The notes: generated by a model from the sequence alone, not told the origin. A stretch of 64,000 nt of DNA from Collinsella sp. (GCA_019414645.1 DXLP01000008.1:1-64000); one strand, 5' to 3'. Counted from the stretch's first letter, positions 40,472-50,360 are shown. Numbers and translations are program-made.

Positions 40472-43400
40472 TTATTCGGAGCGCAGGGCTTCGACGGGGT
40501 CCTTCTTGGATGCGCTGCGGGCAGGCAGCAGGCCGGCAACGACCGTTAGCAGCACCGAAATTGCAATGAGTACCAGCGCATCCTGCACGGGTAGGCTCAT
40601 CAGGTTGGGTACTTGTTTGGCAGCAAGCGCCCAGGAATTAACCGGGAAGCTCACGGCCACCACGACGACAATGGCAAAGACGCCGGCGATGAGGCCCTCG
40701 ATAAAGGTCTCGGCATTGAACACGTTGGCCACGTTGCGCTTCGACGCGCCGATCGCGCGCAGGATGCCAATCTCCTTTTTGCGCTCCAGCACGCTGATGT
40801 AGGTGATGATGCCGATCATGATGGAACTCACCACCAGGCTGATACTCACGAATGCGATGAGCACCAAGCTGATGGTGTTCACGATGTCGGTCACCGAACC
40901 CATGATGATGCCCATGTAGTCGGTGTACGAAATTGCCCGATCATCATGGCCAGCGGCTTTGACCTGCTTGTTGTACGCATCGATGTGATCGAGTACGCGC
41001 TCCTTGGCCTCAAAGTCGCGCGGGAAAATCTTGACCGAGATGGGATCTGCCTCGTCCGCATAACCCAACGTGGTCAGATTGTTGTCGTAGGTAAGCTTCG
41101 ACGCCTTCGCATAGCTCATCATGAGCGAGCTCAGGTCCTCGGCGTCCATGTTGAAATGGATGGCATGAGCAAAGGCACTCGCATCCACGCGCATGGCGCT
41201 CGCCAGGTTGGCAAAACTCGACGACATCTGCGTCGCCATCTGGCCCATGAGCCCTGCTGCGCCTGCCCTGAGCTGAGCTGACACCGTCGCCGCAATCTGA
41301 TCGCTGATCGACTTCATCACCTGATCCATAGCCTGCTGCAGATACGGAGCCAGCTGCTTTTGCACATAGTCGGTCATCGCCTGCTGCAGGCGCTCGGCCA
41401 GGGCATCGCCGCCGAGCGCTTTGAGCTGGGCCAGGATTTGCTGGGCTGCCGTATCACTCTCAAGATACGCCGAGAATGCGGCAGCAAGCTTTGACGCGTC
41501 CTTAAGATCATCGGGTGACAGCGCCCTAAACTGATCAGACTGCAAAAAGCTCTCAAACAGCTGGTTGGCTAGCGTTCCCACCTGCTGCATTTGCTCGGGC
41601 GTAAGTTCCAGGCCGTCAAAGATGCCCGAGAAATCTGGGGTTGGCGCTTTTGCCATGATGTCGCTGAAGTCGATGTCCTTGCCAACGCCCGAAAGGTCAA
41701 TGTCCAGCCCGGACAAGTCAAGACCCGACAGGTCCATACCGCCGGCAACACCCGAGAGCGCGGAGGTATCGAACGAGAACGCGCTCTTGAGCGCCGCCTC
41801 GTCCACACTGAACATGCTGCCCAGATCAACACCTTGCTTGGCCTCGCCTTGCAGTTCGTCGAAGGTTTTGCCCGTAAAGACATCCGTCTCGGGGTGGGCA
41901 AGCTGCTCCTGCACAATCTGCGAATTTGCGGCGCGCTCCATAAGCTGGCGAGTCAGCGCATGCGTGTAGGCAATGCCCGGGGACAACGCGCTCGCGTTGG
42001 CGGTCTCGTTGGGTCGCACCACGCCCACAATGTGCACGTCGATACCGTCGGCAACCTTGGCGGCCATAAAGTCGGTGTCGCCAGACATATCGGTCCATAT
42101 GCCGGTCTCTTCGTTTTTGCGATACGCATCGGCCGGCGACAGCACCTTAAACGTCGTGGACAGCGCATCGTCGTAGGTAAATTCGGTGCCGGTCTCGGGC
42201 GTTTCGACCCCACCGTCAGCCGTCATAGCGCTGTTTACCAGATCGTTGAGCTCATTGATATCCAGCGCGCCGATGCTGTAGAGCGTGTAGTCGCCCACCG
42301 TGCCACGACTCGAGAGCACCATTACGGCTTCGTTAGCAGACGTGGGCCAATGACCGGCGACGACATCGTACTGGCTGTCGAGCAGACTCTGGTCGTCAAT
42401 CATCTCGTTAAAGACCGAGGTTCCCATGGATTCCATGCTCACCGTTGCCGCCGAGCTCGCGCCTCCGCTCATTGCCTCGGTCATAGCGTTGGGAACAAGC
42501 CGAACGGGCTTCTCATCGCCCTTACCCGCACGATAGACAACCGGCGTCACGCCGTAGCCGTACTGGATGGCGTTGACCTCTTTGTCGATACCGTCGCCAC
42601 CGGCATCGAGCCATGCCTTAAAGCTCGTCATATCGTTGGACTTAACGCTCGCAAACATATCCTTTACGGCCGTGACCACAGGAATCTTATCGGTTCCCTT
42701 GGCCTTGCCGCCGGCACTGTCGTCGGACGAATCCACGTTTTCAGGCGAGTCATCATCCGCAGCCCCCTGTCCGCCCATCATGGACGACAGGTCGTAATCC
42801 TGCTTGGAAATGGTGAGTGGGTAGCTCGAGAGCGTATCCTCCTCGACCTTTTTGATGTAGCCGTTTACGCCATTGGACAGCGCCAGAATCGCAGCGATAC
42901 CGATAATGCCAATCGAGCCCGCAAAGGCCGTCATGGCCGTACGGCCTTTTTTGGTCATAAGGTTTCGGGCAGAAAGCCCCAGCGCCGTCACAAAGCTCAT
43001 CGAGGTTTTGCGCGTAGGTTTTGCCTCGCGACGCGCGGCGTCAACGACATCGAAAGGATCGGAATCGTCGGTGATCTTGCCGTCCGCCAGGTTGACGATG
43101 CGTGTGGCGTACTGGTACGCCAGCTCGGGATTGTGCGTGACCATGATGACCAGACGGTCGCGCGCAACTTCTTTGAGCAAATCCATAACCTGCACGGATG
43201 TCGTTGAATCCAAAGCGCCGGTCGGCTCGTCGGCAAGGACGATCTCAGGGTCATTGATCAGGGCGCGGGCAATGGCCACGCGCTGCATCTGCCCGCCCGA
43301 TAGCTGGCTCGGGCGCTTGTTAACGTGCTCGCCCAAGCCAACCGCCTCGAGCGCCTCGCGCGCACGCTGGCGGCGCTCGGCATGCCCCACGCCCGTGAGC

Positions 43401-43726
43401 GTGAGTGCCAGCTCCACGTTTTCCAAAATGGTCTGATGCGGAATGAGGTTATAGCTCTGGAACACAAAGCCGATGCGGTTGTTGCGATAAGCATCCCAAT
43501 CGCGATCGCGAAAGTCCTTGGTCGAAATGCCGTCGATTAACAGGTCGCCGGAATCGAAATGATCGAGCCCACCGATAACGTTGAGCATCGTAGTTTTGCC
43601 CGAGCCCGAGGGGCCCAGAATGGCCACGAACTCGTTATCGCGAAAAGACAGGCTTACGCTGTCGAGCGCCACCTGCGTAAACGACTGGGTAACGTACCTT
43701 TTGCAAATACCTTTGAGCTCCAACAT
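40472..43726 (-). CDS. Giant MacB-like ABC protein (ATPase fused to FtsX permease)
   Basis: 1084 residues. An ATPase domain (1-225) with Walker A GPSGSGKT, signature [15 protein letters not shown] and [11 protein letters not shown] is followed by a helix near 275-290. A very large extracellular region of about 600 residues follows, then an FtsX domain with the last three helices (about 900-1080; [37 protein letters not shown]). The extracellular part has a [16 protein letters not shown] stretch near 655. MacB-type proteins transmit force to extracellular partners or export peptides. ATG 43726 with AGGAGAGG is the chosen start. Confidence 0.88.
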   Translation of the reverse strand: MLELKGICKRYVTQSFTQVALDSVSLSFRDNEFVAILGPSGSGKTTMLNVIGGLDHFDSGDLLIDGISTKDFRDRDWDAYRNNRIGFVFQSYNLIPHQTILENVELALTLTGVGHAERRQRAREALEAVGLGEHVNKRPSQLSGGQMQRVAIARALINDPEIVLADEPTGALDSTTSVQVMDLLKEVARDRLVIMVTHNPELAYQYATRIVNLADGKITDDSDPFDVVDAARREAKPTRKTSMSFVTALGLSARNLMTKKGRTAMTAFAGSIGIIGIAAILALSNGVNGYIKKVEEDTLSSYPLTISKQDYDLSSMMGGQGAADDDSPENVDSSDDSAGGKAKGTDKIPVVTAVKDMFASVKSNDMTSFKAWLDAGGDGIDKEVNAIQYGYGVTPVVYRAGKGDEKPVRLVPNAMTEAMSGGASSAATVSMESMGTSVFNEMIDDQSLLDSQYDVVAGHWPTSANEAVMVLSSRGTVGDYTLYSIGALDINELNDLVNSAMTADGGVETPETGTEFTYDDALSTTFKVLSPADAYRKNEETGIWTDMSGDTDFMAAKVADGIDVHIVGVVRPNETANASALSPGIAYTHALTRQLMERAANSQIVQEQLAHPETDVFTGKTFDELQGEAKQGVDLGSMFSVDEAALKSAFSFDTSALSGVAGGMDLSGLDLSGLDIDLSGVGKDIDFSDIMAKAPTPDFSGIFDGLELTPEQMQQVGTLANQLFESFLQSDQFRALSPDDLKDASKLAAAFSAYLESDTAAQQILAQLKALGGDALAERLQQAMTDYVQKQLAPYLQQAMDQVMKSISDQIAATVSAQLRAGAAGLMGQMATQMSSSFANLASAMRVDASAFAHAIHFNMDAEDLSSLMMSYAKASKLTYDNNLTTLGYADEADPISVKIFPRDFEAKERVLDHIDAYNKQVKAAGHDDRAISYTDYMGIIMGSVTDIVNTISLVLIAFVSISLVVSSIMIGIITYISVLERKKEIGILRAIGASKRNVANVFNAETFIEGLIAGVFAIVVVVAVSFPVNSWALAAKQVPNLMSLPVQDALVLIAISVLLTVVAGLLPARSASKKDPVEALRSE

Positions 43727-43872
43727 GGACGGCAACCTCTCCTGCACAGGCACTCTGCCCGCTCTCACCCGCCGTTCGTATTCGACGCGTTTGTCCTACT
43801 CTATCCCCATTTTTTACCGACACCAGTGAGGAATGTAGGGAACCGCATCAAAAAACGAACGGGACGGCGCCC

Positions 43873-43899
43873 AAAAAAGAGGCCCCAAGTGGGGCCTCT
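43873..43899 (-). terminator. Intrinsic terminator of the redox operon
   Basis: On the minus strand AGAGGCCCC-ACTT-GGGGCCTCT is followed by a run of six T. It ends the TlpA/polyferredoxin operon. Confidence 0.9.
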
Positions 43900-43978
43900 A
43901 TATGGTGGAGATTATCTTGAAAGGCAGCAGACTACTCCGCACAGCGGTGCACGATCATCGCCATGCTTTACGCGTTTT

Positions 43979-44950
43979 CTACTGCTCGCTATTCGCAATC
44001 GCCTGGTCGATAAGCTTGTCGAGCGCTGCGCGCTGCTCAGCGGAGCTGATGGCGCCCACGATGGGCTCCCCTACGATGTTGCCATTCTGATCGATGACAT
44101 ACGTCGTCGGGAACGAGAACAGATTTGACGTAAACTTGCCGGCCTCGCTATCCGACTTGAACCAGATGTTCTTATATGTCACGCCCTTCTTGCTCAGCAC
44201 GTCCTTGGCATCTGCAATCTCGCCCTTGTTGCCATCGAGCGTAAAGGAATTGACGCCCACGACCTGGCCGCCCCTCTCGGCAAGCTCCTGATTCAGTTTC
44301 TCAAGATCGCCCAGCTCGCCCACGCACGGCTTGCAAGTGGTGAACCAGAAGTTCATGACGGTGACCTTGTTCTTAGAGAACAGCTCGTCGCTGCTCACGT
44401 CGTTGCCATCCAGGTCCTTGCCCGTAAAGCTGGGGAACTTCGTCGCCTCGTTCGAAGCATTGGCACCAGCCGTCATGCCAGCGGTCGAAGCGTCGACGCT
44501 CTCGCCTGAGCTCGGCGTGCTTCCACAGCCGGGGAACTCCTTCTCCAGGCTCTCGAGCTTGTCCTCGATCTCCTTGATCTGCTGCGCACCGGCCTTGAGC
44601 GTCTTAAGCTCATCCGCCGTGAACTCATCCTTGGCGCCGTCGATGGTCTTGAGCAGGAAATCGCCGTAATTGCTGCCGTCCTCAATCATTGCCGAGTCTT
44701 TATTTGCCGCATTGAATACCTTTTCCCACAGCGCGTTATCACTCGAAAAGATCTCGTTCTCCTTCTGCATGAGCTTCGCATACAGTTCGGCGGCCTCGTC
44801 GGCATTGGTCGGCTTCTGCGCAGTGAGTTCTGCGATCTTAGGATCGGAGCTCGTAGATTCGCCCGCATTGCCACCGGGCGCCGAACATGCCACAAGGCAC
44901 AAGGCCAATACCGGCACCATAAACAGGGCCGCAATCTTAGAAAGCTTCAT
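43979..44950 (-). CDS. TlpA-like thioredoxin-fold lipoprotein
   Basis: 323 residues. Lipobox LVAC (Cys22), then a roughly 165-residue helical, acidic region (residues 30-190), then a redoxin domain with FPSFTGKDLDGNDVSS and active site FTTCKPCVGEL near 215, ending with TTYVIDQNGNIVGE. An extracellular disulfide reductase or a shuttle of reducing power is the likely job. The second ATG (44950) has GGAGGA at the right distance. It is the last gene of the operon with a polyferredoxin and a 48-residue CXXC protein. Confidence 0.88.
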   Translation of the reverse strand: MKLSKIAALFMVPVLALCLVACSAPGGNAGESTSSDPKIAELTAQKPTNADEAAELYAKLMQKENEIFSSDNALWEKVFNAANKDSAMIEDGSNYGDFLLKTIDGAKDEFTADELKTLKAGAQQIKEIEDKLESLEKEFPGCGSTPSSGESVDASTAGMTAGANASNEATKFPSFTGKDLDGNDVSSDELFSKNKVTVMNFWFTTCKPCVGELGDLEKLNQELAERGGQVVGVNSFTLDGNKGEIADAKDVLSKKGVTYKNIWFKSDSEAGKFTSNLFSFPTTYVIDQNGNIVGEPIVGAISSAEQRAALDKLIDQAIANSEQ

Positions 44951-44979
44951 GGTCATTCCTCCGTTTTGTCGAAGCTTGT

Positions 44980-45882
44980 TTACTTTTTATCGGCGGTCAA
45001 GGGGAGCTTTTCCGCCGACACATCCAGGCCATAGCGATAGCTGATGGCATCGACAGGACAGGCCCCGATGCACTTTCCGCACCGGATACATTCGGCATGA
45101 TTGGGCGCGCGGACCACATCAACGTCCATCTGACAAACCTTTGAGCACTTGCCGCACGAGACACATTTGCATGCATCGACCCGGATCCCCAGTAGGGATA
45201 CCTTATTCATGAGCGCATAGAATGCGCCGAGTGGACAAATCCATTTGCAGAAGGGGCGGTAGAACAAAACGCTCAGCACTACCACGGCAATGAGAACGGC
45301 AAGTTTCCAAGTAAAGAGATGTCCCAGCGCAGATCGAATTCCAGCATTGGCAGCCGCCAGCGGAATGGCGCCCTCGAGCACACCCTGGGGACAGATGTAC
45401 TTGCAAAAGAACGGATCTCCCATCCCCAGATCGTTGACCACCAGCACAGGCAGCAATACCACGGCAAATAGCAGTACAACGTACTTGATGTACGTGAGCG
45501 GCTTAAGCGTTTTCGTGGAGAACTTTTTGCCGGGAATCTTGTGAAGCAGCTCCTGAAGCCAGCCAAACGGGCACAGAAAGCCGCATACAAAGCGTCCCAG
45601 CAGCACGCCGAGCAAAATGAGCGTACCGGTTACGTAGTAGGAAAAGTTGAACTTGGATGAACCTACCACCGACTGGAATGACCCGATGGGGCACGCACCC
45701 GATGCCGCGGGGCACGAATAGCAATTAAGCCCAGGTACGCAGACTGTTTTTCCTGCGCCCTGATAGATGCCGCCTTTGGCAAAGTTTGGCAGGTGAATGT
45801 TGGTAATTAGCGTCGCCGCCGCCTGAATGAATCCGCGAAATCGGGCCAAAACATGCGACGCAGTGTTTCCTCTTTTATCCAA
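44980..45882 (-). CDS. Membrane polyferredoxin (NapH/CcoG-type 4Fe-4S protein)
   Basis: 300 residues. An N-terminal CVPGLNCYSCPAASGACPIG block is followed by four to five helices with CGFLCPFGWLQELL, FCKYICPQGVLEG and FCKWICPLGAF. Then two classic 4Fe-4S motifs, CVSCGKCSKVC and CIRCGKCIGACPVD. It moves electrons across or along the membrane. The TTG at 45882 (GGAG upstream) overlaps the stop of the CXXC peptide gene; no ATG start fits. Partner for the downstream TlpA lipoprotein is inference. Confidence 0.88.
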   Translation of the reverse strand: MDKRGNTASHVLARFRGFIQAAATLITNIHLPNFAKGGIYQGAGKTVCVPGLNCYSCPAASGACPIGSFQSVVGSSKFNFSYYVTGTLILLGVLLGRFVCGFLCPFGWLQELLHKIPGKKFSTKTLKPLTYIKYVVLLFAVVLLPVLVVNDLGMGDPFFCKYICPQGVLEGAIPLAAANAGIRSALGHLFTWKLAVLIAVVVLSVLFYRPFCKWICPLGAFYALMNKVSLLGIRVDACKCVSCGKCSKVCQMDVDVVRAPNHAECIRCGKCIGACPVDAISYRYGLDVSAEKLPLTADKK

Positions 45883-46021
45883 TTCCGATACACTCCAAGC
45901 ACAGCCTAATCGCTTTGGCCAGCACGGCATCTGCCTCGCCACGCATAACGCCAAAGCACACCATGGCAATTCCGACGATCAACAAAGCGACCTGTACCAC
46001 GGGTTTTACCGCTTTGAACAA
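45875..46021 (-). CDS. 48-residue CXXC membrane peptide (CD1871A-like)
   Basis: A small protein with one helix (VVQVALLIVGIAMVCFGVMRG) and the C-terminal motif RLCLECIGIG immediately before the stop. The motif matches the CD1871A-type CXXC peptides found next to polyferredoxins. TTG start at 46021 with AAGGAG eight bases upstream; GTG alternatives overlap the ribosome site. It overlaps the polyferredoxin start by 8 bp and leads the operon. Confidence 0.7.
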   Translation of the reverse strand: MFKAVKPVVQVALLIVGIAMVCFGVMRGEADAVLAKAIRLCLECIGIG

Positions 46022-46111
46022 CTCGACCACTCCTTTCGTTACGCGACCATTGGACCATATCGGCTATAAAATCCGTGTTAAGCGCGATTTGGAATGTGCA
46101 AGGAGACTGTT

Positions 46112-46786
46112 ATGCGTATTTTAATCGTCGAGGACGAGCGGGCGCTGTGTGATGCAATCGCGCGCAGCTTGCGAAACTTGGCGTACAGCGTCGACTGCTG
46201 TCACGACGGACAGGAGGCGCTCGACCTACTGGACGTTGAGGCCTTCGACCTTGTGGTACTCGACCTCAACCTTCCCCGTATCGACGGCATGACCGTACTC
46301 AGGGAACTTAGGAAAACCGACCGCGAGACCAAGGTGCTGATTCTGTCCGCACGTGGCGAAGTATCCGATAAAGTCGCCGGACTCGATGCCGGCGCCAACG
46401 ATTACCTTACCAAGCCGTTTCATCTGGACGAACTTGCGGCAAGGATCCGCAGCCTTACCCTCAGGCGCTTCGCACAAAGCGACATAGTATTAACCTGCGG
46501 AAAGCTCCGCTTTGACACCAAGGCGCGCGTCGCTTCCGTGGACAGCGAGGCTTTATCTCTTACGCGCAAGGAAACGGGAATCTTGGAATACCTGATGCTT
46601 AATCAGGGGCGTCCGGTAAGCCAAGAGGAGCTTATCGAGCACGTCTGGGATAGCACCGTAAACAGCTTTAGCAACGCAACCCGCGTTCATATCTCGTCGC
46701 TCCGCAAAAAGCTACGCAGCGCTTTGGGATACGACCCGATTCGCAATCGGATTGGAGAGGGCTACGTTATGGAGGATGGAGAATGA
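46112..46786 (+). CDS. OmpR-family response regulator
   Basis: 224 residues. Receiver domain (1-115) with acidic pocket VEDER, phosphorylated Asp in VVLDLNLPRIDG (near 51), and KPF near 100. C-terminal winged-helix DNA-binding domain (130-220) with LTRKETGILEYLML and RVHISSLRKKLRS. AAGGAG precedes the ATG. The kinase gene overlaps by 4 bp. It is divergent from the redox operon, with starts about 90 bp apart, so regulation of that operon is likely (inference). Confidence 0.93.
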   Translation: MRILIVEDERALCDAIARSLRNLAYSVDCCHDGQEALDLLDVEAFDLVVLDLNLPRIDGMTVLRELRKTDRETKVLILSARGEVSDKVAGLDAGANDYLTKPFHLDELAARIRSLTLRRFAQSDIVLTCGKLRFDTKARVASVDSEALSLTRKETGILEYLMLNQGRPVSQEELIEHVWDSTVNSFSNATRVHISSLRKKLRSALGYDPIRNRIGEGYVMEDGE

Positions 46787-47934
46787 AAGGGCTTTCGCTG
46801 CAATGGCGCATAACGATTATGACGGCACTGCTCACGTGTGCGGCATGCGTGCTGACGAACTGCCTGGTCGGCTATACGGGCATGCGCTACATGGACGCCA
46901 TCGGCAGTGACATCTCGGCCCTTAACGCAACCGGCGAAGACTCGCCCCAGGCGTTCGATCCAACGAAAGCGACCCTCGATGAAAAGGTCACGATCGTCGT
47001 AAACGACGCACAAGAGTCTTTTGGCACGACAACCTGGTGCATCACGGCTGGAATCACACTCCTTGGCGGCGTGCTGGCATACTTTGTGAGCGGCCGTGCA
47101 CTTAAACCGCTACGGGCTTTTGCAGCCCAGGTTGAACGCGTGCAGCCTGACAATCTAAGCGAAATTAAGCTCAGCAAAGATGTACCCACCGAGCTACAGC
47201 GATGCAGCGCCTCATTCAACGACATGATCGCCCGTCTTGGCGAAGGGTTCTCTGCACAGCGCCAGTTTACCGGCAACGCCGCACACGAGCTGCGCACCCC
47301 GCTCGCCCTTATGCAGGCACAGATTGAACTATTCATCTCCGAGCACTCCGGTTTGCAACCCGAAACAGCCGAGCTGCTCGACCTGTTACAAGAACAAACC
47401 GAGCGAATGTCGCAGATGACCAAGGTATTGCTCGAGATGAGTGAGCTCCGCAGCATTCCTTGCGAGGACGATGTTGAACTTGGCCCCTTGTCCGAAGAGG
47501 TCCTCACCGACCTTGCGCCACTTGCCGAGAATAATGGCATAGCCCTCGATTGCTCCGGAGACGCTTTGACAATCGGAAGTGATACGCTCCTCTATCGGCT
47601 GGTGTTCAATCTGGTCGAAAACGCCATCCGCTACAGCCGCTCCAGCTCGACTGTCAACGTCTCCATCAGCGACAGCGACAGCCACGTGCTCCTGCGAGTC
47701 AAAGATGAGGGCCCGGGAATACCCAAGCAGTACCGAGAGAGCATCTTCCAGCCGTTCTTTCGTCTAGACAAATCCCGCAGCAGGGCATACGGCGGCGCAG
47801 GACTCGGGCTAGCGCTTGTTTGGGAGATTGCAGCCCTACACGGCGGCACGGTAGAGGTCGAAACAAGTTCCGAGAACGGGACTACCATGCTCGTAAGCCT
47901 TCCAAAACGATCTGCAGCGTTAACCGAACAGTAA
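46783..47934 (+). CDS. Sensor histidine kinase partner
   Basis: 383 residues. Helices near 8-28 and 88-107, with a roughly 60-residue extracellular sensor between them, HAMP-like region, HisKA with NAAHELRTPLALM (His near 163), and HATPase with VFNLVENAIRYS, DEGPGIPKQ and YGGAGLGLALVWEI. A standard membrane-bound kinase of the EnvZ/BaeS type. It overlaps the response regulator (ATGA). The signal is unknown; a redox or thiol stress cue is inference from the divergent operon. Confidence 0.93.
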   Translation: MKGLSLQWRITIMTALLTCAACVLTNCLVGYTGMRYMDAIGSDISALNATGEDSPQAFDPTKATLDEKVTIVVNDAQESFGTTTWCITAGITLLGGVLAYFVSGRALKPLRAFAAQVERVQPDNLSEIKLSKDVPTELQRCSASFNDMIARLGEGFSAQRQFTGNAAHELRTPLALMQAQIELFISEHSGLQPETAELLDLLQEQTERMSQMTKVLLEMSELRSIPCEDDVELGPLSEEVLTDLAPLAENNGIALDCSGDALTIGSDTLLYRLVFNLVENAIRYSRSSSTVNVSISDSDSHVLLRVKDEGPGIPKQYRESIFQPFFRLDKSRSRAYGGAGLGLALVWEIAALHGGTVEVETSSENGTTMLVSLPKRSAALTEQ

Positions 47935-48102
47935 AACTAGAACGAGGCCCAGTGGGTCCCGCCCTTACAAAACCCGAAGGCTTTCCATGTGTCTGTACTA
48001 TGAGCCGTTGGGGAACCAGATGTCAACCAGCATGCCGAGCTCAGTCACCTCATCCTAGGGAAAGGAGCAAAGGGGCGTCACTGCTTTTGACGGTGCTCTT
48101 AG
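47935..48102. other. Short intergenic gap between convergent genes
   Basis: No gene or strong hairpin is seen. A short open frame at 47986 lacks a ribosome site. Confidence 0.5.
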
Positions 48103-48867
48103 CTACAGTAGACCTTCCACGAAAGGTTTGAGCTTGTCGAGCATCGCGTCGCTTCTGATGACTGTACCTAAATCGAGGTGCTCACTCTTCTCCTTCGTAA
48201 TCGTCTGAGTGATTACGCCCATGAACAGCAGCCTGGAGCCGATGGCAATTCCGTCGGTCGTGGGATAGCTGCCCTGGTTGAGGATGAAGGCGGGACTGCC
48301 GCTGGAGCCCTCGAATACAGATGCGTCAACGAGGAACTCGCGCTTACCCTTGTAGTCGTTCCAAGCGGGCGTGGAAGTCCAGCCTTGCCTGATGAGGGGG
48401 GTCTTGTTGTAGTCGTCATAGAGCCCGCTGGGGTATCCGATAAAGGTGATTTGCTCGAGCGCCGCCAAATTGTCCAGCACACTCTTCTTCGGGATGAGTC
48501 CAGAGTCGATGGATCGGTAGAAGGGCCTCTTCCCGTTTTCTTCAAGCATGCTGAGAACAGGGGCCACCGGCATCGCAACCAAGTCGAGCTCTCCGAGCTT
48601 CTTCCCCTCGATGAATGACTTGTCGAAGTTCACGCTGATGGTCTCGCGTGACGGGGCGTCACCTTCGGCTAGATTGATGACGAAGCGACCCTGAATCACA
48701 TCCTTGAGGACATGGTGGTTGGTAATGAGCAGGGGCACTTTTCGTCCGTCTTCAAGGTCATAGGAAAAGAAGAATCCTGTACCCGAGACGCCCGTGCCTT
48801 CGGTAGTAATGCCCACGATGGGGACCGTGGTAAAGAGCAGCTGCGTGCTCGTATCATTAATGTTCAT
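48103..48867 (-). CDS. Trypsin-like serine protease
   Basis: 254 residues, chymotrypsin/S1-like fold. The triad can be placed as His52 (LLITNHHVL), Asp95 (GELDLVAMPV) and Ser189 (FEGSSGSPAF, the GxSGxP type). FIGYPSGLYDDYNKT contains a substrate-pocket-like loop. There is no signal peptide, so it acts inside the cell or on the inner face of the membrane. ATG 48867 with AAGGAG is preferred to an upstream ATG. It overlaps the membrane-protein gene by 11 bp. The substrate is unknown. Confidence 0.85.
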   Translation of the reverse strand: MNINDTSTQLLFTTVPIVGITTEGTGVSGTGFFFSYDLEDGRKVPLLITNHHVLKDVIQGRFVINLAEGDAPSRETISVNFDKSFIEGKKLGELDLVAMPVAPVLSMLEENGKRPFYRSIDSGLIPKKSVLDNLAALEQITFIGYPSGLYDDYNKTPLIRQGWTSTPAWNDYKGKREFLVDASVFEGSSGSPAFILNQGSYPTTDGIAIGSRLLFMGVITQTITKEKSEHLDLGTVIRSDAMLDKLKPFVEGLL

Positions 48868-49399
48868 CGGTCTTGGTCTCCTTGTCATCGGGATCCGCCA
48901 GGTGTTCTAGGACGCGCTCGGCCAGATCAGATTTGCCCTGCTTCTCTTCTTTTCGGATAAAGATAAAAGCGACAAAGAGTCCTACTGCGCCACACGGTGC
49001 TACGCAGAGCATCAAGATACCGGGCAAAGATGCGAGATTGACAGATGACGACAAACCCCCGAGAAACCAGCCCAGGAACGTTGTCGCAAGACCTAAAAGG
49101 ATGTCAGGTTTGTAGGAAGGGCGCTCCTGCTTGGCCTGAAGGAGCATCTCCCTTGCTTTTCTCAGGTCGCTGTCGCGCTGCCCGACGTATGATTCCTGCA
49201 GGTATTCATTGGGGATGCGAACCTCGTGGTCCTGGCGCACGGCGACGTGCTCCCGGTCATTTATGAGGTGGATGCCGTTACTTGCCTCTCCAACGCTAGC
49301 ATTGTCGCCCATGTGCTCGAATACGCTGTCGAGGTCAGCCCACCTGACTCTATGGGCAAGCGCCTGGTCTTGTGGTGGGTTCTCTTGACCTTTCTCCAC
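48857..49399 (-). CDS. Two-helix membrane protein paired with the protease
   Basis: 180 residues. A long hydrophilic N-terminal part (1-110, with an arginine/glutamate-rich helix SDLRKAREMLLQAKQE) is followed by two adjacent hydrophobic helices (ILLGLATTFLGWFLGG and LPGILMLCVAPCGAVGLFVAFIFI) and a charged tail. No family recognised. GTG start with AAGGAG. It overlaps the protease gene, so they form a two-gene unit. An anchor, substrate or regulator of the protease is all possible. Confidence 0.65.
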   Translation of the reverse strand: MEKGQENPPQDQALAHRVRWADLDSVFEHMGDNASVGEASNGIHLINDREHVAVRQDHEVRIPNEYLQESYVGQRDSDLRKAREMLLQAKQERPSYKPDILLGLATTFLGWFLGGLSSSVNLASLPGILMLCVAPCGAVGLFVAFIFIRKEEKQGKSDLAERVLEHLADPDDKETKTDEH

Positions 49400-49775
49400 C
49401 AGATCTCCTTAGAACAAGGTCCTAGCGTCTTGCGGAGGTTTATGGTCACAGCAGAGACACCATGGTTCACCCAATATATCGATGGATAGATTATACCGTG
49501 CGGCTGATATGGCGACCAAGGGATGCTGCCGGCACGGCTGTGGGGTGCTAGTGACTTGCAGATTGCTGGCGACAGGCTACTAATAGCGGCATGGCTTTGC
49601 TGTTGGCTCACTCCGCCGCCCGCCTCACGGCGCCGGGGGTTTCTCGGCGCAGTGAGGCGGCATCGGTTGTTCTAGCTGTTCTGTGCCAATAGGTTGTTTA
49701 CACCCGGGTAGTGAAAAATAGGGAGGGCTCCCACATGCTGTGAGTTGTCTAGACGAACAGCAGAGGAGCCCTCCC
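49400..49775. other. Promoter region and IS481 left end
   Basis: AT-rich promoter-like DNA around 49470-49500 precedes the protease operon. A strong hairpin lies at 49622-49659. From about 49700 the sequence belongs to an IS481-like element, with GGGAGGGCTCC...GGAGCCCTCCC (49721-49774) before its transposase start. No gene seen. Confidence 0.6.
49622..49659. terminator. Strong GC-rich hairpin
   Basis: GCCTCACGGCGCCG pairs with CGGCGCAGTGAGGC around GGGGTTTCT (one mismatch). It lies between the protease operon promoter and the IS481 remnant. Confidence 0.7.
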
Positions 49776-50055
49776 ATGGAGCAACATCCTAACGCAAGGC
49801 TCACCCCGAGGGGGCGCGAGACGCTCGTCTCGCGCATAGAGTCCGGCCTCGGCGTCGCCGAGACCGCGCGTCAGATGGGCGTCAGCCGCCAGACGGCGAG
49901 CAAGTGGCTGCGCCGCAGCAGGTCCGGAGAGCCCATGTCCGACCGCAGTAGCCGCCCGCGCAGGCTCGCGAGGTCCACGCCGCGCGAGATCGAGAACCGG
50001 GTCCGCGAGGCGCGCTCGTCACTGCCGCTCGCCCCGCCCGGGCTGGCGCCGGGCG
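49776..50055 (+). pseudogene. IS481-family transposase, N-terminal remnant
   Basis: About 90 codons starting MEQHPNARLTPRGRETLVSR, with a clear HTH (GLGVAETARQMGVSRQTASKWLRR) and the following LDRSSRP-like block (SDRSSRPRRL). This is the start of IS481 transposases. The similarity ends near LAPPGLAP, after which the open frame only reads antisense through other genes. The catalytic DDE domain is missing. AGAGGAG precedes the ATG. It abuts the 3' end of the small protein gene at 50064. Confidence 0.65.
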
Positions 50056-50063
50056 CGCTATGC

Positions 50064-50345
50064 TTAGGGAGCGGTGGGCGCCTCCGGAGCAGCAGGGGAC
50101 TCGGACGCGGTGATGCCGGAGGTGTCGACCTCGCCGATTCCGGCGAGCTGCTCGATGAGGGGGAGGCCCATCGGGTCGTCCACCTCGACGCCGCCGAGCA
50201 CGATGGTGCTGTCGCGCGTGTCGATTTGGGTTGTGAACACGGCCGGGTCGAAGCCCGAAGCGATAAAGCCAATGCCCGCGAGGACAACACCCGCGGCAAC
50301 GAGCCCGCCCGCCACGGCGAGGTAGATCTTCTTCGCGCTGGTCAT
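50064..50345 (-). CDS. Small membrane-anchored protein, possibly truncated
   Basis: 93 residues. One N-terminal helix (IYLAVAGGLVAAGVVLAGIGFIAS), then FDPAVFTTQIDTRDSTIVLGGVEVDDP and a proline/alanine-rich end. Third gene of the PadR-DUF1700 operon, where a DUF4097-like adhesin/scaffold gene is often found. The IS481 remnant starts directly after its stop codon, so the original C-terminal part may be lost. AAAGGAGTGA precedes the ATG. Truncation is inference. Confidence 0.55.
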   Translation of the reverse strand: MTSAKKIYLAVAGGLVAAGVVLAGIGFIASGFDPAVFTTQIDTRDSTIVLGGVEVDDPMGLPLIEQLAGIGEVDTSGITASESPAAPEAPTAP

Positions 50346-50360
50346 GGTACTCACTCCTTT

